64,000 nucleotides of DNA from Phymatolithon calcareum (lineage: Eukaryota > Rhodophyta > Florideophyceae > Hapalidiales), in contig OZ345352.1 of assembly GCA_977006965.1 (NCBI GenBank), positions 2,728,001 to 2,792,000 on the forward strand. The letters are read 5' to 3'. The notes under the pieces were generated by a model. The model was given only the letters and a program-made list of their open reading frames with translations. It was not told the origin of the DNA and did no database searches. Shown one piece after another: positions 32,266 to 43,317 of this stretch. The position numbers were made by a program, and so were the translations under genes. How positions within the stretch are numbered: the first letter of the stretch is position 1; each line of letters starts with the position of its first letter.

Positions 32266-34380
32266 TTCAGTTTCAAACCCTTCCGAAATTTTTGAAAAAC
32301 ACAAAAAAAGGATTGCTTCCGCCCCAATCATCGCATGCTGTGCTATTGAACTCAACTCCCCTTTATGATATATATGGCTCCGCAAACAAGTACAAGTGCC
32401 GGATTCTATTTGAACACGGCTCAACAGCAAGTCTAATATCTTCACGGTTCGCCGATGAACTCGGTCTCACTCGTGTCCCGTTAGACGAGAGTGCCGAAAT
32501 GAGTGACGGGACCGAAAGAAAAATCGAAATCGGTGGAAATATTGAAATTATATTCCCGGGATACAAAGATAACCTTCAGTTACCCATCTGTCAACTTCAA
32601 CGATACGACCTCATCCTTGGGAAAGACTGGCTATCCAAACAATCCGCTCTAACAGACTGCGGAAGAAAAGAAATATTTTTTCACCTTTCAAGGTACAAAG
32701 ACGAGGTTTATACGCAAAGTCACACATCGCCTCAATCTGATCTCCGCTAAAACCCTGGTACGATCCACCAAGAAATCACAAGTGTTTGCTGTGATACTAA
32801 GACCTATACGACCACACAGTAGATGCAAGTCAGTAGAAGACTCCAACGTTACATCATTGCTTAATAAGTACAAGGACGTGTTCCTTGAAGATCTACCCGA
32901 TGGACTACGCCCGGTTAGAGATAGCGAATTCAAAATCGAACTGGTACCAGGCGCCGAACTCCAACGAAGAGGACTATATCTCTTATCCGAGAAAGACTTA
33001 CAAGAACTTCGCAAGCAACTCGCTGACCTATCCAAGAAAGGGTTAATAAGACCAAGCAAAAGCCCTTGGGGAGCTCCGATTATATTCGCTAATAAGAAGA
33101 AGGGTAGCCTTAGAACGTGTGTCGATTACCGAGCACTGAACAAGCTCCCAGTCAAGAACGGATACCCTCTTCCCAGAATCGATGATATATTCGACCGGAT
33201 TGCAGGAGTAAAGTATTTTTCGAAGATTGACCTTTGTTCAGGATACCATCAAATCCGAATAGCAGAAGAATAAATACCAAAGACTGCGTTTCGGACTAGA
33301 TATGGACTTTACGAATTTCTAGTCCTTCCATTCGGACTTATCAATGCTCCAGCGAACTTCATGGATTTAATGAACAAGATATTCTATCCGAATCTTGACA
33401 AATTCATCAACGTATACCCGGACGATATTATTATTTACAGTAAGAACTTAGAAGACCACATCAGTCACTTAAGGACGGCCCTGTAAATATTTCGCAAAGA
33501 GAAGCTTTATGGGAAGCTGTCGAAATGCGAGTTCGCCGTTCAAAGAATTAAGCACTTTGGACATGTCCGTACCGACAAGGGTATCGAGATGGATAAGAAC
33601 AAGGTCGAAGCTCTGGTTACGTGGCTCATCCCGCGACATAAGAAAGACGTTCAGGCGTTTTTATGCCTTGTCAGCTAGTACCGAAGATTCATTAAAAACT
33701 GTGCCGGAATAGTTACGTCGCTTACCTTCATTTCAGGTAAAACGGATTTTAAATGGACATCGACAGAAGAAAACGCGTTCAAGAAAATCAAAAACGCTCT
33801 AGTTTCTGCCCCAGTTCTCAAGACTTTCGATCCCAGTCTACCAATCATCGTCACCTCTGACGCATCTGACTTCGCCATTGGAGCTGTTCTGGAACAGGAG
33901 CACGAAAGATACATCCATCCCGTTGCATTTTATTCAAGAAATATGAATCCTGCATAACAAAACTATAGAGTTCACGAACGCGAACTACTGGGAATTGTCG
34001 AATCACTTCGTGTTTGGCGAGTGTACCTCCATGGACATAAGTTCATCGTCAACACCCACCATCTTCCACTGAGATACGTAGACACCCAAGAAATTCTTTC
34101 GAAGCGACAAGTTAGGTTGCTTGAGCGGCTCGTAGAATTTGACTTCACCATCGAATACGTCAAAGGAAAAAACAACATTGTGGCAGACGCCTTGTCGCGA
34201 AAGGCCTAAGACATTCCGTTGACAACTGAGAACAATCGAGAACTCCTAGATCAGATCTTGACGAAAACCAAGATATTAAATGCTATTTCAACCCTTCAAA
34301 TGGACCCCCCAGACCGAGAATATCTCCAAGAACGGTACATCCAAGACTCAGACTTCAAAGAAATAAACCCACCGAACCGT
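32259..34380 (+). pseudogene. gypsy-1 pol: protease, RT, RNase H
   Basis: The protease region has EHGSTASLISSRFADELGL, where the DSG active site is changed to EHG. RT motifs follow: [55 protein letters not shown] and [11 protein letters not shown] (YPDD catalytic site). The RNase H has IVTSDASDFAIGAVLEQ and DALSRKA. From 32782 to 34208 the frame is constant and is broken only by five stops at 33271, 33484, 33677, 33955 and 34207. Family alignment suggests most replaced glutamate codons. The element cannot make an active polymerase. Confidence 0.85.
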
Positions 34381-35468
34381 TCGAAATTGTAGATACGATT
34401 CTCTACAAGTACAAAAAGACCTGCATTCCACAGAGATCTGTTCGAACCAAAGTCATGTTCGATAACAATGATACGTACTCCTCCGGACACCTCGGCGTCA
34501 AGAAAACACTCCAACGAATTCAGAAGAAGTACCACTGGCCACAAATGGCAAAAACCATCGAACAATACGTGAAGACCTGTAAATCACCTATTGGAGAGCT
34601 TCAACCTTTGAAACCCACCCACTGAAACGTGGTCAAGTATAACCATGGATTTCATATCACCTCTACCGAAGACAACAAAGAATCACACTGCTATTCTTCT
34701 CTTTGCAGATCGACTGACCAAGATGATTAGCATATACCCTACAACTACAAACGTTAGGACTGACGGAGTTGCAAAAATATTTCACGAGAATATCTATCGG
34801 CACCACGGACTACCGCAGCAAATCATCTGCGACAGGGATAAAATATTTCTCAGTACGTTCTGGAAATCACTGTTCTCTCTCTTGGGCGTAAAAATATCAC
34901 TATCGTCTACATACCATCCACAAACAGACGGAAAACTGAGAGAATGAACAGAAAAATTGAAGAAATGATACGATCGTATGTGAACACACGACAAGACAAT
35001 TGGGAAAAGCATCTTATGGACGGTGAAGTTGCATATAACTCCGCAATTCATTCAACTACATGCTTCTCTCCCTTCTACATGAACTATAGCACCGAACCGA
35101 AGACAACACCACTCGAAGTTGTCACTTCTTCTAATGGACATGCATCAGATTTCATTCGTGACATGCAAAAAGGCACAAAGTGTGCCAAGGAGAAAATTAC
35201 AAAGTTCAACGAATACATGGTGAGCTACGTCAATAAACGGAGAACCCCTTGCAATATAAATGTTGGTGATTTAGTATTGCAGTCCACAAAAATCTTCAAA
35301 AGGAGTTACAAAGACAAGCCACAGAACTTATACCGAAATTCATTGGACCTTTCAAAGTTACCTAGCAGATTAACAAAGATTCATTCCGGCTTGAACTATA
35401 TCCAGTTCTTCTCGAAAGGGGTGTACATAACGCATTTCACTCATGTCTACTTCGGCCTTATAACTTAA
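34381..35468 (+). pseudogene. gypsy-1 integrase
   Basis: The zinc region is partly legible (HLGVKKTLQRIQKKYHWPQM and VKTCKSP, near 34490-34590). The core has MDFISPLPKTTKNHTAILLF with AD of the first catalytic aspartate, CDRDKIF for the second, and the glutamate in TERMNRKIEE after a one-base frame change at about 34938. The C-terminal GPFKV-type motif (IPKFIGPFKV) and LEKGVHNAFH lie in another frame near 35320-35450. No chromodomain is visible. Confidence 0.8.
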
Positions 35469-35528
35469 GGTTCGAAACGCTTAATGAACCAGGAGTCGAC
35501 GGCGACTCTTTTCCAAGGGGGGAGGTAA

Positions 35529-35992
35529 TGTTAGGGATTTTTATAAACTGTCCTTATGACAGCACATTTCGTCTTAGACCACTACCCTTACAGTACTTCT
35601 ATACTTTTATATTTCTATACCATTATGTTTTTACATGATATGGATAGTTACATTAGTTCCTATTCCTTGTTGCGAGGTTGTAATGTTACTTATAGTTGTG
35701 ATAGCAACTTCTAGTAGCAAACTGGCTCCTTATGCCTAGCTGGGAAAATACTCTAGAATATCAATACCTAGTGTCTAGACTATCTTAGAACTCTATATAA
35801 ACTTGGAAGCCGGCCCGAAGTCGAGGCCGGCAACCAACTCAGACGAAGACTACCCCAACCAGAAACACTAGAATCACCAACCTTCACCACAAACCGCACC
35901 CAAACTCAACCGTACCACACGTGTCACCACTCGTGTCATACCACCACCGAAAATAATTTACTTCTCAAGTAAGTATCATACTCCGCCTTTCA
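35529..35992 (+). repeat. gypsy-1 3' LTR
   Basis: 464 bp, beginning TGTTAGGGATT and ending CGCCTTTCA, uninterrupted. It preserves the empty target site of MULE-4. The left neighbour is the polypurine tract and the right neighbour is the CTGTG duplication. Confidence 0.92.
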
Positions 35993-35997
35993 CTGTG

Positions 35998-36269
35998 TGA
36001 ATCTTCCGCAGGCTCCTCCGGGGGTCTAGGGATATTGAAACGTATCTTGATCGAGCTTAGCGTTCACAGGCACAGTATCGGTAGTGATAAGTTGAGCTTA
36101 GAAGAGGTTTGTTGACTTTATCTCACTTGAATTGATTGGATTTATATTTGTCTTCAGTCCGCTAGTCGGAACTAGAGCATGCCTTATATAGGCATTGAAT
36201 TACTTACACGTAACTTACAAATATCATGAAACCCTAAAATACGAATTATCTAGAGAGATCCAGAAATTT
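35998..36269. other. LINE-B remnant then unassigned sequence
   Basis: The first 60 bases continue the LINE-B C-terminus interrupted by gypsy-1 (minus strand GGACGRFTQV). The rest shows no recognisable feature. Confidence 0.5.
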
Positions 36270-37250
36270 CCTTACAGCAATGCATTCGTCAAATAGTGAA
36301 TGTGCTCAATTATTCTGGATATTTCTCGCATGCTTCCAGGAGCATCTAGACGTGCATGCTCACAGCTAGCAAAGCTGCCTCTAGAAACGCGCTATATGCA
36401 TGTCCTTTTTACGGATACTCCAAGGTATGTGATCTCAGGAACGTGTGTCAGAACCTTGTTCGCAAGCTTGAATGTCTTGCCCAATGATTCCTCTGATTCG
36501 AGGCCTTCGGTTTCCCTTGTTTAGTTTTCCACGTCATCTCTCGCTCTTGTGCCCATTGGGTATAGGGAATAGGGAATAGTCATTGCTTTTCCGCACTTGG
36601 TTAAAGAGCGATGTGGGTCTATAGATCTTGGGATAAGCGTCGCTCCTTTTTTGTGAATCTTTATCAGCGGCAATCTGCACCATTCTGTAGGCAAACAATG
36701 GAGCTTGCCGCACATTTCCTAGAGTGACGGAACCAACATGCAGCTCATTTCAGGGTTTTCTTCAAATGATCTTTTAATTCCGGAGAGCTTTTCTGCGTCG
36801 GCTCGTACGAGTTCATTTTTGATACCACCATGCAGTGTCTTCGTCATTACGAATCGCTTCAAGGAGGGCATCAAAGGCTTTTCGCTCTGCAATCGTTTGC
36901 GATATGCGACGAGAACATCATCAGTTGTACTGGGGCTCCCAGCACTTAGTTTATCCCTCATCTCTTCCATTTACATAGAGGAATTTTGCTCAGCGTTATG
37001 GTCGCCTTGTGCAGCTATTGATTATCTATATCTGCTATAAACTTGTTCTATTCTCCAGTTTTCACTTTCCTTACTGCATGAAGCCTCGATGCTTCCTGTA
37101 CTTAATCTGGTCTGCATTGTTTGAGGTCCGCTTCGCTTTTCGGTAGAGTCGGATTCTTTCTTCCGCCATTTTTTCCAAGTGTAAAGCGTGGCAGATGGCG
37201 ACGTTTGTTTATCCAAGGTCCCGTTGCCTTTCTTCGGAACTCCTCATACC
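36270..37250 (-). mobile_element. LINE-B copy with internal deletion
   Basis: The minus strand reads KKWRKKESDSTEKRSGPQTM and MEEMRDKLSAGSPSTTDDVL (region upstream of RT), then MCGKLHCLPTEWCRLPLIKI with HKKG, equivalent to WHKALFVHIHKKE in the 59-60 kb copy. The RT core is then missing and the reading resumes at LGKTFKLANKVLTHVPEITY with LGVSV near 36300-36500. The deletion removed the catalytic palm. Confidence 0.7.
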
Positions 37251-38511
37251 AGTCGTCCAGTTATCTATTGTCTTGGCAGAGATGTAGCTTCTCTAGCATC
37301 TTTGGGCACTGAAAAAAGTCAAAACTACTCGGGTGCTAAGTTCTGGTTGGTACTTGGTTCTGGATTGCACTCCCGCAGCTATTTAATGTTGAAATAAAGC
37401 CAGACTTCGATTCAGGAGCGATTGTCGAGCAGGAGACCCAACCGTTGTTGGGGGAAGCTCTTTTTTAAGCCCCCAACTTTGAATACTTCAGCAGCTACCT
37501 GAGCCCGTAACCTCGCACGAGACAAAACTACAAGGGCACTAAGTTCCGGTTGGTACTTGCTTCTGGATCACACTCCCGCGTCTATTTAGTGTAGCACTAA
37601 GAGGCCCTCGGCAGCTTTCTTGGCGCGTTCCACACTCTTCCTTTTCATAACTGAATTGCCTAAACATACATCAGTCATCCTGACTGATGAATTGTTTATG
37701 ACTTCTAGTTGCTGAAGAGAAAAAAGACTCAGTCATGATTACGGCCCTTCTATAACATTAAGTCGCTATGAGAGATCACTCGGAACTTCGCCGACGACAT
37801 TTCTCGTTTTTTTGCACTTAGAATTGGCAACAAGGCATTATGTGAACGACTTGCATCTACGCTGCTCTGGGCCGTACTTTTCTCAGCAAGGAATACATTT
37901 AAATAATTAAAAATTCCAATATTTACTGAATCTCGGGCACGAATCATAGATTATACCTCGAACCGAGGAAGCAGAGAGCCAACCTCGACTAGTTAAACTA
38001 CAGCAGTTTCCTGTTCCCAGAACTGGAGATTTACTTAAAAGGTACCATTCATTCATTTTGCCTTTTCTCTAGTGGGGCTAGCAGCGATTCGAGAGCCTAA
38101 GTGTCTTCCATTCTATCCCTTCGCATCTATTTGTAATCACTGGGAGTGTCAAGATAAGGTTGGGTTTATCATGACAAGGGGTGATCTCTCTCCGATGAGA
38201 TAATGAGATCCTCCAGTCCAAGGTGCGGTTAGGATTGCCCCTTAAATAGAGCAGGGGCGAGAAATGCACACTCTGTAAAAAGAGGGGGAGCACTAACTGA
38301 CACTACTCTAATAATCGCAATTGTTCCTTATGTCATCCCTGAGAGTGTAAGTGTCCCTCCTTACGCTCTGCAGCATTGCGTGTTTACATATTCCAGGTAC
38401 GTCACCAAAGATAGGTACCAACCCATTAGCAGACAGTTCCGGCAGTTTTTCATTGATAGATTATATTGTTGTTTGCATTGTTGCATGCTGAGAAGCGATA
38501 AGATGTGCTGG
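37251..38511. other. no gene recognised
   Basis: No coding similarity. Two related phrases (CTAAGTTCTGGTTGGTACTTG near 37338 and CTAAGTTCCGGTTGGTACTTG near 37539) indicate an internal duplication of about 200 bp spacing. Confidence 0.4.
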
Positions 38512-38724
38512 TGGTGCAGTTACAGCACAGTGCGCAACCGCGTACACGTGGAGCTGCATCTCGAGATTGCAGCACATGCCAGCACCTTATTCCAGTCGAG
38601 GCTCTGTCACTCTCCTGGCACAGCCAGTTCGCACGACGCGCTAGAACAATGGGGGTACCCCTAGCTCTGTAAGTAGCTAAAATATAGATCCCTCAGTAAA
38701 AGGGGACAAGAGATAATATCAACA
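38512..38724 (+). repeat. Copia 5' LTR
   Basis: 213 bp, aligned over its length with the 3' LTR at about 90 percent by eye. It lacks a 47-bp segment found near the start of the 3' LTR. Confidence 0.8.
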
Positions 38725-38737
38725 GGTTATGGACCTC
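38725..38737 (+). other. Copia primer site, tRNA-Met anticodon-loop type
   Basis: GGTTATGGACCTC directly follows the LTR. Its complement carries a CAT anticodon in loop context (CCATAACC), as in copia elements primed by a 5' half of initiator tRNA-Met rather than by a tRNA 3' end. Confidence 0.55.
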
Positions 38738-38813
38738 TTCGTCTAAGCACACAACTCCATCACGTTCTCTCCACGCTATCGTACGCGCTCAACGCGCAAC
38801 CCGCAGCCCAACT

Positions 38814-39840
38814 ATGGACAAACTCAGCACCACGCCGCGCCGACACCTCTACAAAATCTTAGCATGGAGCCAACGCAACACCCCGGCGCCCAACCTGCCA
38901 ACCTGCAGCATTCTGCCTCTGCCCATCACAACCCGCCTCAGCCGTTCATTTCGTCTGAAATCGCCGCCGCTACTGCGAACTCTGCCCGACCTTGACACCT
39001 TGACAACATGCCTATGCTACGCGCCGACGGCTCCAACGCGCGTCGCTGGTGTTCTCTCGTCGCTGCCAAGGCCCGCGACCGCCGCTGTAAATTCCTTCTT
39101 GAGCGTGAGCCTGCACCGGGCAATAAGCCCGAGCTTTCGCAGGCCGAAAATTTCAAAGAATTCATCAGCTGTACGATCTGCGAAGAATTCTCCCACGAAA
39201 TTGAAGACATGACAGCCCTACAGGCCTGGCTCCACCTCAATAAGGCTGTTCTTTCAGTCACACCCGAGCAGGTCGACCGGGCTCACCGACAACGCGCTAT
39301 GCCGACTCCGCCTCAGCGAGCGGCTACATTTCTGCGCACTGTAAGCGCCACGACGCCCTCGTCGCGGCAGATTCCTCCCAATACCTCGCCACAGGCTTCG
39401 CATACATACGCGGCATCGTCGGTGGCCTTCCCAGTGGCGTCAAAGCCGAGCTTCTGCGCGAGAAATACAGACAGATGCCCGCTCACGGCAAAAACATCAC
39501 AGCCGCCAACACTCTTCTCGCATTGGTGCTCCAGCTACCGCCGCCTTCCGCCAAGTTGCGCTCGTGCAAGTTACTCAAAGACCGGCAGACTTCTTCTACC
39601 CAGATTAGCCGGTACAGCCGTGCACCGGCGGACCCCGCAGTAAAAGACTACAACTGCATGCTGCATCGGATGGGCAAACATCAGCAAGGTGACGACCGCT
39701 GCCTCCTCATGCAGCAGCGCAGCAGCGCGGCGTTCAGCACGGCCAACAGGCATCTCATACTCCCATCCCTTCCGCGTCCGCGGCAGCAGTCGCCAGCGAC
39801 CCGAACTTCATCCTCAACGTTGCCAACACCCTCCACCATA
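38814..39840 (+). pseudogene. Copia gag remnant
   Basis: Overlapping frames 38814-39212, 39008-39643 and 39475-39876 together carry Gag-like text: MPMLRADGSNARRWCSLVAA, EFSHEIEDMTALQAWLHLNK and, further on, MPAHGKNITAANTLLALVLQ. Several frame changes separate them. No zinc knuckle is clear. Confidence 0.6.
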
Positions 39841-41000
39841 TGTACGGTTCCGACGCGCAGCCCAACACCAACGTAAACGATACTGATAACTATCCCGTCG
39901 CCCCTCTCCTCGATAGCGTTTGCACCCATCACCTCACCAAGAGCGATGACGGGCTCGAACACGCCCAAATCAACACCGTCCCTGTCCGCCTCGCGAACGA
40001 CAGCAAAGCCATAGCGACAGCCATCGGAAACGCACAGCTCCAAGCGCGGTCACCGTTCCCACTGGTGGACACACTGTGTGTTCCCTCACTCGACAACGAC
40101 CTTGTCTCTGCCGGCCGCCTCACGCGACGGTATGACCTCCACGCGAAGCAGGAACGATTCTACGTCACCCTTCCAGATCCTACACCGCCATCAAATATTA
40201 TCGCTACTGGCACAATCCGGGATAACGTCTTTCGATTTGATCACGCCCTCGCCAAGCGAAACCACGCGCGAAAGGGCACACGAATCAACAAGGCCGCACG
40301 GCGGCATGTCGGCGGGCGTACAGCCGCTCGGGTTCCTCTTTCATTGCGTCGCGCCCACGAGGCGCTCACCCACGCCCACTCCGCCGCTGTCACTCGTGCT
40401 CTCCAATCCGGCCCGACGCTGAAGGCGCTGCAGTCGATCTCAACAGGCAGCTACACCTGCGTTCCTTGTGCCAATGGTAAGTTCACACGTGCACCACACC
40501 CGCCCGTTAGGTGTGGCCATATTGAGCGTCTCCAGAAAGTCAGTACGGACACGGCAGGCCCTCTGCCACGATCCACACGTGATAACAAATACTTTAAGGT
40601 GGTCAAAGACCAAGGCACTAAGCACATCACTGCTCTCCCATCTGCGACAAAGTCTGCTGCTGGGCACCTGCTCGTAGACGCCCTCCGACGCCTTCAACTA
40701 TCTGCCGCGCGCCCTATTAAGCGCTTGCACGCAAACTGCGAACCTGAGTTATGCGCCGGAGCCCCGAAGCGTTTCGCAGACGCCAGCGGTATCTGCATAA
40801 CCACAGCTCCGCCTAACAGCCCGCAAGTGAACGGTGAGGCTGAGCGGGCGGTGCGCACAGGCAAGTAGTGTATACAAACTCAGCTGTCTGCCGCTAAGCT
40901 CCCGCACACCTACTGGGACTACGCATTGGCGAACTGCGTGGCAAAGCAAAACGTGACGCCCAAGCTCGGAGCCAATGCACCGCCTCACTAACTAGTGTTC
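39840..41000 (+). pseudogene. Copia protease and integrase
   Basis: The 342-codon frame 39840-40868 contains the protease site LLDSVCTHHL (D-S-V in place of D-S-G). It then has the GAG-pre-integrase region (LRRAHEALTHAHSAAVTRAL, YTCVPCANGKFTRAPHPP) and the integrase core. Catalytic residues are in STDTAGPLPRSTRDNKYF, then the NCEPEL position, then PNSPQVNGEAERAVR with the glutamate. A stop at 40866-40868 and later breaks inactivate it. Confidence 0.85.
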
Positions 41001-41449
41001 GGAACGCCTCCCCCGCTCCCTCTTCTCGCGCCATTCGTCATAGACGGATTCGTTCCCAACAACTCATGCTCGAGCTCCAGTCTCGCACCTCGCAGAATCT
41101 CCGCGAGCTACCTCACACCCACGTCTTCCGCCACCATCAAGGTGCTCCAGCTACCTCGACGCAAGGAAGCCGACGCGCGTGTTGCCGACTTCACCCCAGC
41201 GATGGACTGCACGAACCCTACTTCTGGTGTTTTCTGCAATCCTTCTAGTACTTTAGAGCCGAAAAAAAGCCCGAGCCGTCCCATACAGATAAAATGCCTG
41301 CGCGTGTCACGTACCTTGCGCCCGCGCAACACGATGCGCAAGCCAGCGCGTTTCCGGGAGCCGCCAATGAACAGCACTCCAGATGTTCCTGCACGCAGTA
41401 ACCCGCGTAATACCAATATCACTCCCACACCAGCCGCCTCCGCCATTTA

Positions 41450-43055
41450 ACCGCCCAAAGGTCTTGGTAAGCCACCCCCGACCCGCGTTCGATCCACCAA
41501 GCGCGCCAAAGTCCGTTCTCCGAATTTTTGCAATCGGCCCATGACGCTTTTATCGACCAGAACCTGGCGCTGGGCACCTGGAAGCTTGTCGATGAGCGCC
41601 CAATGGACAAGCCCGTACCAATATGTGGGTATACCACTATAAGACGGACCCCAGCAGCAACATTGGTGCATTCTCTGCACGCTGCACAGCACGCGGCGAG
41701 ATGGTGGTGCCGGGCACCCACTTCGATTCTCTTCGCACGGCCGCACAATCGCCCAGCCACACCGCTCGCCGCCTACTGTACGCACGCGCCGCTCTTCTCG
41801 GCGAGGACATTCGATCTGTAGACGTCCCAGGTGCGTATCCTCGGGCGCCTGTCAACCCTGCCTACCGCGTCACCATGCGGCAGCCGCGTCGTGCCGAGGG
41901 CTCGTTCCCAGAGTCCGGCAAAGTGCTGCTGGTGGTCAAAGCCCAGATAGTCAGCCCGGACGGCGTATTTTTATGGCAGCAATTCCGCAATAAGTGCCTC
42001 GCTGAGTGGGGCTGGACACAGCTAAAGAGCGAGCCATCATGCTTTCTCTACGTCGAGCCCAACTCGCACACCATCGGCCGCATGCTATGCGACACAGACG
42101 ATTTTCTCCTCGCATCTGAATCGTCCGCACTGCCCGACAAATTAATTTCCAAGCTCTAGCGTGAATGGCAAGTTGTCTAACAGAGTCCCGTCCGCCAGCA
42201 CATGGGCCTTGGAATACAGAGCGATGACTCGGACGTTCGAATATCTGCACGTAAGCACATCGTGCAGCTACTCCATGACTTTAGAATGCTTGAAGCAAAC
42301 CCGTGCAAACTGCCACATGACCCTAGCGCAGACCTATCCTCCGCAAAACCGGACGAGAACATCCTGCCTGATCCTGAAAATCGCCTCTATGTCCACGCCA
42401 TCGTCGTTGCAAGCTTTCTAGCAGATACAATTTTGTACGCTATCGCATACGTCACTTCCGTGCTCGGGCGCGCGGTCGCAGCGCCAACCGCTAGAAACTA
42501 CGCGGTAGTCAAGCGATTACTGCGCTAACTCTTCGGACGCAAAGACGCGGAGATATACTACAAAACCGAGCCCTCGCCGCCTCTTGTGACTCGGACAGGG
42601 CGGGCTGCCAGTAAACACGTCCCTCACGCTCCGGCATTGCCATCAAGTATGCCGGAGACCTTCTCTTCTGGCATAGCAAGTTGCAGGGCTCTGTGACCCT
42701 GAACACCGCGGAGGCCGAATACACGGCAGCATCGGAAGCTGCGCGTGTTCTCGTCTGGCTACAACAGTTAGCCTCCGAGTGGCGCATACCACTGCCACAG
42801 TCCCTCACGCTCCATATTGACAACCCTGCTGCTGTTTCGATGCTGGTCGCAAACGGAGTCACTACACGGTCCAAACATGTTGACGCCAAAGCGCACTACA
42901 TCAATGAGCAGGTGCGCAGTGGCCGCATAGCAACCACACACGTCCCAGGCCATCGACAATTGGCCGACGTTTTCACTAAGCCGCTGCCCCTGCCAAAATT
43001 CCTCGCCAATCTGCAGCGCATACGTACGCCCGAACAAGAGGCTGCGCCCGGATGA
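41450..43055 (+). pseudogene. Copia reverse transcriptase and RNase H
   Basis: RT motifs are QSAHDAFIDQNLALGTWKLV, DIRSVDVPGAYPRAPVNPAY and LCDTDDFLLAS (catalytic DD in the YVDD position), spread over two frames (41528-41821 and 41623-42159) and continued at 42202-42528. The RNase H frame 42681-43055 has LNTAEAEYTAASEAARVLVW, SKHVDAKAHYINEQVRSG and ADVFTKPLP, the standard Copia end. The coding part ends at the 3' LTR. Confidence 0.85.
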
Positions 43056-43312
43056 TGCAGTCACAGCATTTTTCGAGCCTCTTGTTCATCCTCCTAGATA
43101 GACGCAGCCACAGCACAGTGCGCAACCGCGTACACGTGGAGCTGCATCTCGAGATTGCAGCACATTCCAGCACCTCATGCCACTCGAGGCTGTGTCACTC
43201 TCCTGGCACAGCCAGTTCGCACGACACGCAAGCACAATGGGGGTACCCCTAGCCCTATAAGTAGCTAGTATATAGATCCCTCAGTAAAAGGGGACAAGAG
43301 ATAAAATCAACA
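43053..43312 (+). repeat. Copia 3' LTR with 47-bp extra segment
   Basis: 260 bp. The start (TGATGCAGTCACAGCA) matches the 5' LTR. A 47-bp segment ending in a repeated CCACAGCA follows, and then the shared sequence GTGCGCAACCGCGTACACG resumes. The extra segment is a local duplication or insertion at an ACAGCA repeat. Confidence 0.75.
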
Positions 43313-43317
43313 GCTCG

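Larger units (their letters stand above)
29374..35992 (+). mobile_element. gypsy-1: complete Ty3/gypsy LTR element
   Basis: The 5' LTR is 29374-30767 (interrupted by MULE-4) and the 3' LTR is 35529-35992. The perfect 5-bp duplication CTGTG flanks it at 29369-29373 and 35993-35997. LTRs begin TGT and end CA. A tRNA primer site-like TGGTAGCACCGG starts 2 nt after the 5' LTR, and the polypurine tract AAGGGGGGAGGTAA (35515-35528) directly precedes the 3' LTR. Coding order is zinc-finger ORF, gag, protease, RT, RNase H, integrase, as in Ty3/gypsy. All coding parts carry stops or frameshifts. Confidence 0.95.
38512..43312 (+). mobile_element. Copia-type LTR element, complete but decayed
   Basis: The 5' LTR (38512-38724) and 3' LTR (43053-43312) both begin TG(G/A)TGCAG and end ATCAACA. 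The flanks GCTGG (38507-38511) and GCTCG (43313-43317) match at 4 of 5 positions, an eroded 5-bp duplication. The sequence after the 5' LTR, GGTTATGGACCTC (38725-38737), resembles the anticodon-loop primer site of Drosophila copia. Coding order is gag, protease, integrase, RT, RNase H, diagnostic of Copia. Frames are broken in all parts. Confidence 0.9.

Noticed and set aside
33271-34209. Reassignment of TAA to glutamate in this genome
   Set aside because: Other elements carry TGA and TAG breaks and frameshifts as well, and the Cu-monooxygenase and YcnI-like genes read with the standard code. Decay is simpler.
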